A stretch of DNA of 64,000 nucleotides from Frateuria_A sp051900535 (GTDB lineage: Bacteria > Pseudomonadota > Gammaproteobacteria > Xanthomonadales > Rhodanobacteraceae), in contig NZ_JBHZGI010000001.1 in NCBI RefSeq assembly GCF_051900535.1, forward strand, positions 558,001 through 622,000. The letters are read 5' to 3'. Positions 16,146-25,089 of the stretch are shown in pieces. Every line of letters starts with the position of its first letter. The first letter of the stretch is position 1. The notes under the pieces were generated by a model. The model was given only the letters and a program-made list of their open reading frames with translations, ran no database searches and was not told the origin of the DNA. The position numbers and the translations under genes are program-made.

Positions 16146-18413
16146 TCAGCCGGCCAAACGCCGCGCCGCGGCCACCACGTCCGCCTCGCCCGGCAGCACC
16201 AGGAATGCCGCCCCCGCCAGCGGCGTGAACGTATCGGCACCGACCACGCGCTCCAGCGGCGTGGCGCCGAGACCCGCCTCCACGATGGCGGTGATCACGC
16301 CCTCGCCCACGCCGGCGCTCTTGCGGCCCTCGTCCAGCACCAGGATCCGCTTGGCCGTCTTCGCCTGCGCCGCGATGAAGGCGTCATTGAGCGGCGCGAG
16401 CCAGCGCAGGTCGACCACGCGCACCTTCCACTGCAATTGCGCCTCGATGGTGCGCGCGGCGCGCAGCGCCATCGGCACGCCGTTGCCGAAGGTGAACACG
16501 ACCAGGTCGTACGCACCCTCGCCATAGACCCTGCCCTCGCCCAGCACCATGGCTTCGCCCGGCGCCGGATAGGCGAACTGCCACTGGCCGTCGCCGGGCT
16601 CGTACAGATCCTTGGTCATGTACAGCGCGATCGGTTCCAGGAACGCGCACACGCGCCCGTCCACCTTCGCCAGCGCGGTCAGCGTGCGCAGCATGGTCGC
16701 CGCATCGTCGCCGCGGCTGGGGCAGCCGACAACGAGGCCCGGGATGTCGCGCAGCGCGGCGATCGAGTTGTCGTTGTGGAAGTGGCCGCCGAATCCGCGC
16801 TGGTAGCCCAGCGACGCCACGCGCATCACCAGCGGGTTGCGGTACTGGTCGTTGGAGAAGAACTGCAGGCTGGCCGCCTCGCCGCGGATCTGGTCGCCCG
16901 CATTGTGGAAGTAGGCCAGGTACTGGATCTCCGGGATCGGCAGCATGCCCATGTTGGCGTAGCCCTGGGCCAGACCCAGGATCACCGTCTCGTCCAGCAG
17001 TGTGTTGAACACGCGGGTGTTCCTGAAGGTTTTATGCAGGCCCTTGGTGACCGTGTAGACGCCGCCCTTCTGCGCCACGTCCTCGCCGAACAGCAGCGAC
17101 TCGGGATACTTGGTCATGATGTCGTGCAGCGCCTGGCCGATCTGGATGGCCAGGTGACGCGGCGGCTGGTTCTCCGGCAGCTTCTCTTCGCTACCGAAAG
17201 CCTTCAGGCGTGCGTCGGCGTAGTCGGTGCGCTCGGCTTCGGCCTTCACCTTGGCGGGCGTGTACGGTGCGAGCGGAGCCATCACGTCGTCCAGGCGCTC
17301 GAGCCTGGGCCGGCGGTCGGCGTCCTCGGCGGCCGCGAAGCAGCGCTTGCGGGTAGCTTCGTACAGCGCCAGAAGTTCGTCCTTGGTGTAAAGGCCCGAT
17401 TCGAGCGCGATCGCAGCCGAACGCAGCAGCGGATCGGTCGCCTCCACCGCGCACAGCTCCTCGATGCTGCGCCACTCGATCTCGAAGTCGGTGCCGGCGT
17501 GGCCCATCACGCGGGTGGTCTTCAGGTGCAGGAAAGTCGGCCGGCGCGTGCTGCGGCAGTGCTCGACCGCGCGCTGCACCTGGGCGTAGCCTTCGGCCAG
17601 GTCCAGTCCGTCGGCGAAGAAGTAGTCGAGGTTGGAGCGCGAACGGTAGTTGGACGCGACCCAGTCGGTCGGTGTCTTCACCGAGATGCCGATGCCGTTG
17701 TCCTCGCACACGAACAGCACCGGCGCGGGCAGCTTCTGGTACGCGGTCCATCCGGCCGCGTTGAAGGCGGTCTGCGCGGTGGCGTGGTTGGAGGAGGCGT
17801 CGCCGAAGGAGCAGATGGCGATGGAGTCGTCCGGCACCGGCAGCGTGTGGCCGATGCGTCGCGCGTGGTCGATGGCGATCGCCGTGCCGAGCGCCTTGGG
17901 CAGGTGCGAGGCGATGGTCGAGGTCTGCGGAAGTACCCACAGTGGCTTGGAGCCCCACACCTTGTGGCGGCCGCCCGAGGCCGGATCGTCCTTGCTCGCG
18001 GCAAAGGAGAGCGCCGAATCCATCACCGGGTCCATGCCCGGCAGTTTGCGGAAGCGCTCGGCCATGAATCCGCCGGAGCGGTAGTGCAGGAAGGCCGGAT
18101 CGGTGTGCCGCGTCAGCCGCGCCACCATCGCGTTGCCCTCATGGCCCGACGAGCCGATCGTGTAGAACACCTTGTTCTGCACCCGCAGCACGCGCGCCAT
18201 CAGGTCCAGGTGGCGGCTTATCAGCTGCGATTCGAACAGTTCCCGGAAGCCCTGCGCATCCAGCGCGCTACCCGGCAGCACGGGCTGGTCATCCCGCGCC
18301 GCGCCGCGCACCTGACCGTCCCACAGCGTCACGAACTCGCTGAAGTTCTGGTCGACGATCTCGGCGCGATTGAAGCCTTTGTGGCGGGCAGTGTTGGGGA
18401 ATGGCAGGGACAT
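16146..18413 (-). CDS. Fused alpha/beta 2-oxoacid dehydrogenase E1 (branched-chain type)
   Basis: 755 residues joining an E1-alpha half (about 1-400) and an E1-beta half (about 410-755). Alpha carries the thiamine diphosphate site, GDASSNHATAQTAFN followed by CEDNGIGIS, and RSGGFMAERF. Beta carries LLFGEDVAQKGGVYTVT, YLAYFHNAGDQIRGEAA and the C-terminal VVDLRWLAPLND. Family members decarboxylate branched-chain 2-oxoacids or related substrates and pass the acyl group to a lipoyl E2. No E2 or E3 gene is adjacent, so the partner must be encoded elsewhere and the substrate is inferred. ATG 18413 gives the conserved start MSLPFPNTARHKGF. Confidence 0.85.
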   Translation of the reverse strand: MSLPFPNTARHKGFNRAEIVDQNFSEFVTLWDGQVRGAARDDQPVLPGSALDAQGFRELFESQLISRHLDLMARVLRVQNKVFYTIGSSGHEGNAMVARLTRHTDPAFLHYRSGGFMAERFRKLPGMDPVMDSALSFAASKDDPASGGRHKVWGSKPLWVLPQTSTIASHLPKALGTAIAIDHARRIGHTLPVPDDSIAICSFGDASSNHATAQTAFNAAGWTAYQKLPAPVLFVCEDNGIGISVKTPTDWVASNYRSRSNLDYFFADGLDLAEGYAQVQRAVEHCRSTRRPTFLHLKTTRVMGHAGTDFEIEWRSIEELCAVEATDPLLRSAAIALESGLYTKDELLALYEATRKRCFAAAEDADRRPRLERLDDVMAPLAPYTPAKVKAEAERTDYADARLKAFGSEEKLPENQPPRHLAIQIGQALHDIMTKYPESLLFGEDVAQKGGVYTVTKGLHKTFRNTRVFNTLLDETVILGLAQGYANMGMLPIPEIQYLAYFHNAGDQIRGEAASLQFFSNDQYRNPLVMRVASLGYQRGFGGHFHNDNSIAALRDIPGLVVGCPSRGDDAATMLRTLTALAKVDGRVCAFLEPIALYMTKDLYEPGDGQWQFAYPAPGEAMVLGEGRVYGEGAYDLVVFTFGNGVPMALRAARTIEAQLQWKVRVVDLRWLAPLNDAFIAAQAKTAKRILVLDEGRKSAGVGEGVITAIVEAGLGATPLERVVGADTFTPLAGAAFLVLPGEADVVAAARRLAG

Positions 18414-18444
18414 GACGGTTCTTCGAGAGGTTGAGGTTGCAATT

Positions 18445-18466
18445 GTAGGGTGGGCTTCAGCCCACC
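18445..18466. repeat. Short palindrome, family E
   Basis: GTAGGGTGGGCTTCAGCCCACC in the 106-base gap before the E1 gene. TGGGCTTCAGCCCA is a near-perfect self-complement and shares its core with the element at 13236. Confidence 0.5.
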
Positions 18467-18519
18467 GCGCCTGCCGCGGCCGGGAATGAGGAGCGGATGC
18501 CCCAACCCTCCGATCGCGA

Positions 18520-19122
18520 TCAGGCCTGCATGGGCGAGTGCCCCGGCTGCGCCCGCACGCGGTCCAGCCAGGCCAGGACGTTCGGGTACGGCGACAGATC
18601 GAAACCGCCGTCGCCGGCACAGTGGGTGTAGGCATACAGCGCGATGTCCGCAAGCCCGTAGCGCTCGCCCACGAACCATTCGCGCCCGGCCAGATGCTGC
18701 TCCATCACCGCGAGCACCGCCTTGCCGCGCTCGATCAGAGCGGGCACCTCGGCCTGGCGCGGGTGCGCGGCCGGCAGCCAGCCGCGGATGAAGCGCGCCA
18801 CCGCGATGCACGGTTCGTGGCTGTATTGCTCGAAGAACAGCCATTGCAGCGTCTGCGCGCGCAACCAGGCATCCTCGGGCCAGAACGAAGTGCCTTCGGC
18901 GAGGTAGCACAGGATGGCGTCCGACTCGGCCAGCCGGCGCCCGTCGTCCAGCTCCAGCAAAGGCACCTTGCCGTTGGGATTCTTGGCCAGGAATTCGGGC
19001 GTGCGCGTCGCGCCGCCCGCACTGTCCACATCGACCCAGCGGTAGTCGCGGCCGAGCTGGTCGAGCAGCAACTGCAGCTTGTAACAGTTGCCGGAGGCAC
19101 GCATGCCGTAGAGGGTGATCAT
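18520..19122 (-). CDS. Glutathione S-transferase family protein
   Basis: 200 residues. The N-terminal thioredoxin-like domain begins MITLYGMRASGNCYKLQLLL, where the Ser of the SGN motif is the usual activating position. KVPLLELDDGRRLAESDAIL is the cis-Pro and glutathione gamma-glutamyl site (ESDAI). The all-alpha C-terminal domain (about 85-195) has the GERYGLADIALYAYTH N-capping box. Cytoplasmic detoxification of electrophiles is the family role. Its ATG overlaps the stop of the nucleotidyltransferase gene (ATGA). Confidence 0.92.
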   Translation of the reverse strand: MITLYGMRASGNCYKLQLLLDQLGRDYRWVDVDSAGGATRTPEFLAKNPNGKVPLLELDDGRRLAESDAILCYLAEGTSFWPEDAWLRAQTLQWLFFEQYSHEPCIAVARFIRGWLPAAHPRQAEVPALIERGKAVLAVMEQHLAGREWFVGERYGLADIALYAYTHCAGDGGFDLSPYPNVLAWLDRVRAQPGHSPMQA

Positions 19123-19613
19123 GCGATGTTGTTCCTGGTGGCCAGCCAATCGGCGCGCTGCAGGTCTTTGTCGCGGCCGAACAGACGCAACAGGCGCAGC
19201 TGTTCGGCCTGCGAGGGAATGGGAATCACGAGGCCGTCGATCTGCGCCATGCGCGTTTCCTCGACCCGCACGCGACGCCATTGGTTGCCGTCGTTTACTT
19301 CCAGGTCGCCCATGACTTCCACCGGCACGCCCGGGAACGCGAAGCGCGCGAAGTGCGAGCGGAACCGCTCGCCGCCGGCAGCGTGTTCGGTTGGCAACCG
19401 CTTGTCGTGCCAGAGCGCGAGTAGTGCATGGGCATCGCGTGTGCTGGTCAGCACATCGAGATCGGCCACGGGCAACGTGTTATCCGCGAGGTAGATCGAC
19501 GCGCTCCCGATCACCACCCACGGGTCCGCGCAATGGCGATGCAGGTCCGGCACGCACGCGGCCAGGGTATGGCGAAGCGGCGCAGCAACTTCGCGGATGG
19601 AAAACAGGCTCAT
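19119..19613 (-). CDS. Nucleotidyltransferase-fold protein
   Basis: 164 residues with a minimal nucleotidyltransferase layout: VVIGSASIYLADN followed by ADLDVLTS (a GS...DLD pattern) and, further on, VPVEVMGDLEVND as the third acidic strand. Residues 130-164 form a helix ending in KDLQRADWLATRNNIA. The set of acidic residues fits a metal-dependent nucleotide transfer site, but the target (antibiotic, protein or tRNA) cannot be told. It overlaps its neighbours by 4 bases on both sides in a three-gene operon: acetyltransferase, this gene, GST. Confidence 0.7.
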   Translation of the reverse strand: MSLFSIREVAAPLRHTLAACVPDLHRHCADPWVVIGSASIYLADNTLPVADLDVLTSTRDAHALLALWHDKRLPTEHAAGGERFRSHFARFAFPGVPVEVMGDLEVNDGNQWRRVRVEETRMAQIDGLVIPIPSQAEQLRLLRLFGRDKDLQRADWLATRNNIA

Positions 19614-20158
19614 GCCACCGACCGGCGCGTGCGCCACTGTTCGCGGGTCTGGCCCCAGATCTCGGTGGGTGAATCTTCGTACGGCGCTGGCAGCTTGCCC
19701 GGGCCGCGACAGGTGGACCCGAGTCGCCGCGCGAGTGCCTGCGACGGAGCATTGTCCGGATGGATCGAGTGGATGACTTCGTCCCAGCCGAGGTTCTCGA
19801 ATGCCCAGTCGATCGCGGCGGTGGCGCCTTCGACGGCGTAACCCTTGCCCCAGGCGGCCCGGGCCAGTCCCCAGCCGACCTCGGTACCGGGCCAGCCCTC
19901 CGGGAACCAGGGACCGAGGCGGCCGACCCACTGGCCGCTGGCCTTCTCGATCACCGAGAACATGGAAAAACCCTGGATCATCCAGGCGCCGGCCGAAGAC
20001 AGGAAACCGCGCCAGGCCAGCGCCCGCGGCTGCTGTCCGCCGATGAAGCGGGCGGCCTCCAGGTCGGCCATGTTCGCCGCGTAGGCCTCGAAGTCCTCGA
20101 TGCGCGGCGGGCGCAGGATCAGGCGGTCGGTTTCGATGCGGATGTCCGGAACGTGCAA
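19610..20158 (-). CDS. GNAT acetyltransferase, RimJ/RimL-like
   Basis: 182 residues of the GNAT fold: DIRIETDRLILRPPRIEDFE is the typical RimJ-like start, FSVIEKASGQWVGRLGPW the central strands, and EVGWGLARAAWGKGYAVEG the acetyl-CoA pyrophosphate loop (R/Q-x-x-G-x-G/A type). IHPDNAPSQALARRLG is the C-terminal CoA contact. It should acetylate an amino group on a protein or small molecule. I chose TTG 20158: GAGGAG lies 7 bases upstream, and the longer ATG frame runs into a palindromic repeat and is non-coding. First gene of the ATGA-linked operon. Confidence 0.88.
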   Translation of the reverse strand: MHVPDIRIETDRLILRPPRIEDFEAYAANMADLEAARFIGGQQPRALAWRGFLSSAGAWMIQGFSMFSVIEKASGQWVGRLGPWFPEGWPGTEVGWGLARAAWGKGYAVEGATAAIDWAFENLGWDEVIHSIHPDNAPSQALARRLGSTCRGPGKLPAPYEDSPTEIWGQTREQWRTRRSVA

Positions 20159-20200
20159 AGCCTTGCTCCTCGTTATTCCCCGCCGTACAAGCCTGACTGG

Positions 20201-20279
20201 CGTCATTCCCGCGAAAGCGGAAATCCATCTTGCCCTGAAACACACAGTCAAAAGTGGATCCCGCTTTCGCGGGGATGAG
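20201..20279. repeat. Palindromic repeat, family C (CGTCATTCCCGCGAAAGCGG)
   Basis: CGTCATTCCCGCGAAAGCGG (20201-20220) faces GATCCCGCTTTCGCGGGGAT near 20258-20277, with GGAAATCC/GTGGATC inner matches. This is a widespread type of bacterial inverted intergenic repeat. It sits between the acetyltransferase start and the gcdH stop. Confidence 0.7.
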
Positions 20280-20317
20280 GGGCGGTGGTGCAGATGCCGC
20301 CCCGGACGAAACGCCGA

Positions 20318-21487
20318 TCAGAACGCGTTGATGCCGGTCAGCTCGCGACCGACCACGAGCTGGTGCACGGTCTCGGTGCCCTCGTAGGTGATCACCGATT
20401 CGAGGTTCAGCGCGTGACGGATGGCCGAATGCTCGGTGGTGATGCCGGCGCCGCCGAGGATGTCGCGGCACTCGCGGGCGATGTCGATCGCCATGCGGCA
20501 GTTGTTCCACTTGGCCAGCGAGACCTGGGTCGGCTGCATGGTGCCGGCGTCCTTCAGGCGACCCAGTTGCAGCGACAGCAGCTGCGCCGTGGTGATGCGC
20601 CGGGCCATGTCGGCCATCTTCAGCTGCACGGCCTGGTTCGAGGCAAGCGGACGGCCGAACAGGATGCGCTCGGCGGTGTAGTCGAGCACTTCCTTCAGGC
20701 AGGCCTGCGCCGCGCCGATCGGGCCCCAGGTGATGCCATAACGCGCCTGGGTGAGGCAGCCCAGTGGGCCCTTGAGGCCTTTCACGTTGGGCAGGCGGTT
20801 GGCTTCGGGCACGCGCACGTTGTCGAAGAACAGCGCGGAAGTGACCGAGGCGCGCAGGCTCATCTTCTTGTGCACTTCCTGGGCGGTGAAGCCGGCGGTG
20901 TCGGTCGGCACGATGAAGCCCTGGATGCCGTCCTCGGTCTGCGCCCAGACGATCGCGATGTGGGCCAGGTTACCGTTGGTGATCCACATCTTGGCGCCGT
21001 TGATGACCCAGTCGCCGCCGTCCTTCCTGGCGTTGGTCCTCATGTTGGCCGGATCGGAACCGCCATGCGGCTCGGTCAGGCCGAAGCAGCCGATGATCTC
21101 GCCCGCCGCCATCTTCGGCAGGTAGTGCATCTTCTGCTCTTCGGTACCGTAGGCGTAGATCGGATACATGCACAGCGAGCTCTGCACCGAGGCGAAGCTG
21201 CGCAGGCCCGAGTCGCCGCGCTCCAGCTCCTGGCAGATCAGCCCGTAGCTCACGCCGTTCATACCGGCGCAACCGTACTTTTCCGGGATGGTCGCGCCGA
21301 GCAGGCCCAGGTTCGCGATCTCCGGCACCAGTTCCTTCGGAAAGCGGCCCTGGTCGAAGCAGTCGCCGATGATCGGCAGCACCTTCTCGTCGACGAAGCG
21401 GCCGACGGTGTCCTGCACCATGCGCTCCTCGTCGCTGAGCAGCGAGCGGACGTCGTACAGATCGAGCGGATCGAGGCGGGCGGCCAT
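20318..21487 (-). CDS. gcdH: Glutaryl-CoA dehydrogenase
   Basis: 389 residues of the acyl-CoA dehydrogenase family. The FAD/substrate signatures are CFGLTEPHGGSDPANMRT and WITNGNLAHIAIVWA. The C-terminal helix carries CRDILGGAGI and the catalytic glutamate in ITYEGTETVH. LNLESVITYEGTETVHQLVVGRELTG at the end and the MCYP-like VQSSLCMYPIYAYG segment are characteristic of GcdH, which oxidises and decarboxylates glutaryl-CoA to crotonyl-CoA in lysine/tryptophan breakdown. Divergent from the DMT transporter, with 112 bases between starts. Other acyl-CoA dehydrogenase assignments are possible but less likely. Confidence 0.88.
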   Translation of the reverse strand: MAARLDPLDLYDVRSLLSDEERMVQDTVGRFVDEKVLPIIGDCFDQGRFPKELVPEIANLGLLGATIPEKYGCAGMNGVSYGLICQELERGDSGLRSFASVQSSLCMYPIYAYGTEEQKMHYLPKMAAGEIIGCFGLTEPHGGSDPANMRTNARKDGGDWVINGAKMWITNGNLAHIAIVWAQTEDGIQGFIVPTDTAGFTAQEVHKKMSLRASVTSALFFDNVRVPEANRLPNVKGLKGPLGCLTQARYGITWGPIGAAQACLKEVLDYTAERILFGRPLASNQAVQLKMADMARRITTAQLLSLQLGRLKDAGTMQPTQVSLAKWNNCRMAIDIARECRDILGGAGITTEHSAIRHALNLESVITYEGTETVHQLVVGRELTGINAF

Positions 21488-21599
21488 GCTTGGGTTCCGT
21501 TGGAGGGACAAGCCCGGCATTCTACCGCCCGCGGTGGCGGGAGGTCATGCCGGGGCAACTGCCCACCCGCCACCCTGCCCCCACCCAACCGGACCACCC

Positions 21600-22475
21600 A
21601 TGTTCAAGGGCGTACTACTTGGCTTTGCCTGCTATGCGGCCTATGCGATCAGCGACGCCTTCGTCAAATCCCTGCGCGGCACGCTGCCGGCGTTCGAGGC
21701 GGTGTTTTTCGGCGCGGTGCTGGGGCTGGTGGCCATCCCGTTCATCCGCAAGCCGGGCGACCGCTGGCACGAGGTGTTCGTGGCCAATCGTCCCTCGCTG
21801 TGGTGGATTCGCGCGGTGACCGGCGCGGTCTGCAACGTGTCGGCCGTCGTGGCGTTCACCCACCTGCCGATGGCCGAGACCTTCACGCTGATCTTCCTGA
21901 TGCCGATCTTCGTGACGATGCTCTCGGTGGTGTTCCTGAAGGAGCACGTGGGCTGGCGACGCTGGTCGGCGGTGGTTGCCGGTTTCGCCGGGGTGCTGGT
22001 GGTGTTGCGCCCGGGTCTTCGCCCGTTGGGCGTGGGCCACCTCGCCGCGATCAGCTGCGGCATGGCCGGCGCCGTGTCGGTGGTCGCGCTGCGCATGGCC
22101 GGGGCGCACGAGAAGCGCGTCAGCCTGTACGGCGCCGGGGTGATCGGCCCCTTGGTGGCCGGCGGCCTGCTGATGCTGCCCTCGTTCACCTGGCCGACCC
22201 TGCACCAGTGGGAACTGCTGGCCGGCTACGGCCTGCTGGCGGGGCTGGCCGGCGTGCTGCTGATGCTCGCCACCCAGCTCGTCCCCGCCAACCGGGTGGC
22301 GCCGACCCAGTACAGCCAGATGCTGTGGGCGATCGGTTTCGGTTACTGGCTGTTCGGCGACACGCTGGACTGGCCGATGCTGGCCGGCATCGTGCTGATC
22401 CTGGGCGCCGGACTGTTCACCCTGGTGCGGGAGGAGCAGGTGACCGGTTGGTGGCGCCGGATGAAGCTGGTCTAG
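21600..22475 (+). CDS. EamA/DMT-family transporter
   Basis: 291 residues with ten predicted membrane helices in two EamA halves (about 1-135 and 145-285). It begins MFKGVLLGFACYAAYAISDA. The first half ends in the typical LKEHVGWRRWSAVVAGFAGV and the second in FGDTLDWPMLAGIVLILGAG, the paired EamA repeat signatures. It is an inner-membrane exporter of amino acids or other small metabolites; the substrate is unknown. Convergent with the DUF1003 gene, 22 bases between stops. Confidence 0.9.
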   Translation: MFKGVLLGFACYAAYAISDAFVKSLRGTLPAFEAVFFGAVLGLVAIPFIRKPGDRWHEVFVANRPSLWWIRAVTGAVCNVSAVVAFTHLPMAETFTLIFLMPIFVTMLSVVFLKEHVGWRRWSAVVAGFAGVLVVLRPGLRPLGVGHLAAISCGMAGAVSVVALRMAGAHEKRVSLYGAGVIGPLVAGGLLMLPSFTWPTLHQWELLAGYGLLAGLAGVLLMLATQLVPANRVAPTQYSQMLWAIGFGYWLFGDTLDWPMLAGIVLILGAGLFTLVREEQVTGWWRRMKLV

Positions 22476-22497
22476 TGAAACCGGCGCGGCGACGCGA

Positions 22498-23181
22498 TTA
22501 CCGGCTCCGGGCAAGATCCGAAAGCAACTCGACCTGCAGTTCCTGGATCCGCACCAGCCGCTCCCACTGGTGCGACAGCAGGTGATCGACCTTCTCGTGG
22601 AGGTGGCGGATCTCCAGCTCGGCTTTCAGGTTGATCTTGTAGTCGTGTTGCGAGCGCAGGCGGTCCTTCGCCTCCTGCCGGTTCTGGCTCATCATGATCA
22701 CCGGGGCCTGCACCGCCGCCAGGCAGGAGAGCAACAGGTTCAGGAAGATGTAGGGATACGGATCGGGCGGATGGCGCCAGAGCGCGAACGAATTGACGCC
22801 GACCCAGCCCAGCAGGAACACGGCGAAAAAAGACAGGAAGGTCCAACTGCCGCCGAAGGTGGCAATGCGGTCGGCCAGGCGCTCGCCGAAACTCCATTGG
22901 CGATCGAATTCGCGCTCGATGTCGGTCGACACAAGTTCGTGCTCGCGCAGGCTGCGCAGCACGTCGTTTTCGAGCGAGCTCAGTTCGCCCTTCTCCGATT
23001 CGAGCAGGTCATGCACGTAGGCGGCCCGCGCTCGGGCCAGGTCCGCGCGGCACACCGGCCGGTCCGGCGCCCAATCCGGCGCCAGCCTGGCCAGTTCCTC
23101 GGCGACCTCGGGACGGATCAGTTCGCCGGGAACGAGTTCGCGCGCCGGCAGTTCCTTGCCGCAGACGACGCAGGTGCCCAT
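22498..23181 (-). CDS. DUF1003 membrane protein
   Basis: 227 residues. An N-terminal zinc-ribbon-like start (MGTCVVCGKELPARELVPGE, with a third Cys in PVCRADLARA) leads into a helical segment. Two membrane helices follow (about 119-138 and 150-172) around the DUF1003 core, RIATFGGSWTFLSFFAVFLL then NLLLSCLAAVQAPVIMMSQNRQ. A charged coiled-coil tail (175-225) finishes the protein. DUF1003 proteins are inner-membrane proteins of unknown function, some linked to cyclic-nucleotide signalling. The ATG is picked because the Cys-x-x-Cys ribbon is conserved; the frame is open further upstream. Confidence 0.85.
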   Translation of the reverse strand: MGTCVVCGKELPARELVPGELIRPEVAEELARLAPDWAPDRPVCRADLARARAAYVHDLLESEKGELSSLENDVLRSLREHELVSTDIEREFDRQWSFGERLADRIATFGGSWTFLSFFAVFLLGWVGVNSFALWRHPPDPYPYIFLNLLLSCLAAVQAPVIMMSQNRQEAKDRLRSQHDYKINLKAELEIRHLHEKVDHLLSHQWERLVRIQELQVELLSDLARSR

Positions 23182-23254
23182 CGCGTGCTTGCCCACCGCC
23201 GTACCCTCCGGTTGTCCGGGCGCGAGCCTAGCACCGGTGCCGCCGCGTGTGAGG

Positions 23255-24184
23255 TCAGCGGTTGCTGACGCCGTGCGGCACGTGCCCGGTGGCGACGTGC
23301 CGGCGCGCGGACTCCACGTTGGCGGGCGAATCGTCGAAGAAGATGTCGGCGCCGAAGGCATCCAGGAACGGCCCCTTGTCCCGGCCGCCCAGGAACAGGG
23401 CCTCGTCGATGCGCACGCCCCAGCGGCGCAGGGTCAGGATCACCCGCTTGTGCGCCGGCGCGGAGCGCGCGGTGACCAGCGCGGTGCGGATCGGCGAGTC
23501 CTCCGCCGGGAAGGCGGTCTGCAGCCGGTGCAGCGCGGTGAGGAAGCCGCGGAACGGACCGACCGACAATGGCTCGCCCGCCTGCTCCGTCTCGCGGCGG
23601 TGGAAGGCTTCCAGACCCTCCTCGCGCGACACGCGTTCGCCTTCGTCGCCGAAAATCACCGCATCGCCGTCGAAGGCGATGCGCAATTGCTCGCTGGCGC
23701 GCGGCGGCGCGGTGCTGGGCAGGATGGTGGCCGCGGCCACGCCGGCGGCCAGAGCACGGCCGACGTCCTCGGCATTGGCCGAGAGGAACAGGTCGGCCCT
23801 GAACGGGGCGATGTAGTCGGAGGTAGGCGCGCCGCTGGTGAAGGCGGCGCGGCTGATCTCCAGGCCATGGTGCTGGATCGCGTTGAAGATGCGCAGTCCG
23901 GTGTCGCCCGAGTTGCGCGACAGCAGGATCACCTCCACCGGCGGCACGTCGCCCGCCAGCTTGTTGAGGCCCAGCAGCTTCTGCACCAGCGGAAAAGCGA
24001 CGCCTGGCTGCAGCAGCTCGTTCTCGTGCGCGATCTGGAAGCGGCGGTAGGCGTCCAGGCCGTCGCGCTCGAACAGTGCGTGGCTGTCACCCAGGTCGAA
24101 CAGCGCACGCGAAGAGATGGCGACGACCAGGCGGTTGTCGGTACTGGCGCCAGGATCGTGGGCGCTGGGAGTCGCGGGATTCAT
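23255..24184 (-). CDS. Cytosolic 5'-nucleotidase (NT5C1-like)
   Basis: 309 residues. RLVVAISSRALFDLGDSHALF is the N-terminal strand where HAD-type phosphatases carry the nucleophile region. VILLSRNSGDTGLRIFNAI is motif II, and IAFDGDAVIFGDEGER supplies the metal-binding aspartates. KRVILTLRRWGVRIDEALFLGG and DIFFDDSPANVESA complete the fold. Family members remove the 5'-phosphate from AMP, IMP or similar nucleotides in the cytoplasm. It lies 91 bases upstream of the DUF1003/intergenic block and 91 bases beyond nadK's stop, all on one strand, so co-transcription with nadK is possible. Confidence 0.82.
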   Translation of the reverse strand: MNPATPSAHDPGASTDNRLVVAISSRALFDLGDSHALFERDGLDAYRRFQIAHENELLQPGVAFPLVQKLLGLNKLAGDVPPVEVILLSRNSGDTGLRIFNAIQHHGLEISRAAFTSGAPTSDYIAPFRADLFLSANAEDVGRALAAGVAAATILPSTAPPRASEQLRIAFDGDAVIFGDEGERVSREEGLEAFHRRETEQAGEPLSVGPFRGFLTALHRLQTAFPAEDSPIRTALVTARSAPAHKRVILTLRRWGVRIDEALFLGGRDKGPFLDAFGADIFFDDSPANVESARRHVATGHVPHGVSNR

Positions 24185-24275
24185 GCGCGCAATCTAGCAA
24201 AACGGCCAGGGGCAAGGGGCGGGACGGGCGAGCGGCGCGTCAGGGCGGCCCGCGGCGCCTTCCACTGCCCCGCGC

Positions 24276-25037
24276 TCATTCCGCGGCGAACTGCTCGTCC
24301 AGGATCCGCTGCTCCAGGTTGTGCTCCGGATCGAACAGAAGCTTCACGCCGCACTCCTGCGCCTGGCAGATCTTCACCGAGCGCACGTCGCGCACTTCCA
24401 GGAAGTCGGCAGTGGCACTGACCGGCCGCTTGCCCGGTTCGAGCACGCGCAGGGTCACCAGGGTACGGTGCGGCAGGATCGCGCCACGCCAGCGGCGCGG
24501 GCGGAACGGGCTGATCGGGGTGAGCGCCAGCACGTTTGCGTCCAATGGCAGGATCGGACCATGGGCCGAGAGGTTGTAGGCGGTGGAACCGGCCGGCGTG
24601 GCGACCATGATGCCGTCGCAGACCAACGCCGCGAGCTTGACCGTGTCGTTGAGCTTCACTTCCAGGTGCGCGGCCTGGTTGGTCTGGCGCAGCAGCGACA
24701 CCTCGTTGAATGCGAGCGCGAACTGCTCGTTGCCCGCGCCGTCGACGGTGCGCATCTGCAGCGGGTACAGCACGGCGGCGTGAGCGCGTTCGATGCGCCC
24801 GGGCAGATCGTCCAGCTGATGCTTGTTCATCAGGAAGCCGACGCGGCCGAGCTTCATGCCGTAGACCGGCAGGTCCAGCGCGCGATGCGCGTGCAGGGTG
24901 CGCAGCATGAAGCCGTCGCCGCCCAGCGCCACGATGACATCCGCCTCCAGCGGTGGCAGATCGCCGTAGCGTTCGGCCAGCTTGCGGCGGGCCTGCTGGG
25001 CGACCGGGGTGTCGCTGGCGACGAAGGCGAAGCGCAT
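24276..25037 (-). CDS. nadK: NAD kinase
   Basis: 253 residues, slightly shorter than the common 290. The ATP-binding signature ALGGDGFMLRTLH (GGDG) is near residue 41. KLGRVGFLMN and the substrate loop DGIMVATPAGSTAYNLSAHG (NE/D and GSTAY motifs) identify NAD kinase, which makes NADP from NAD. FNEVSLL supplies the conserved NE pair. ATG 25037 is used; an ATG six bases upstream is equivalent. It is preceded by a large family-A palindrome and gdh on the same strand. Confidence 0.93.
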   Translation of the reverse strand: MRFAFVASDTPVAQQARRKLAERYGDLPPLEADVIVALGGDGFMLRTLHAHRALDLPVYGMKLGRVGFLMNKHQLDDLPGRIERAHAAVLYPLQMRTVDGAGNEQFALAFNEVSLLRQTNQAAHLEVKLNDTVKLAALVCDGIMVATPAGSTAYNLSAHGPILPLDANVLALTPISPFRPRRWRGAILPHRTLVTLRVLEPGKRPVSATADFLEVRDVRSVKICQAQECGVKLLFDPEHNLEQRILDEQFAAE

Positions 25038-25089
25038 GGGCATCCGGCGTGGCGAGGGATGTTTCGAGCTTAGCGCAGCCCAGAACGAT

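Noticed and set aside
20159..20251. Longer ATG start for the GNAT gene
   Set aside because: The extra codons translate a family-C palindrome, and TTG 20158 has a GAGGAG site at ideal spacing.
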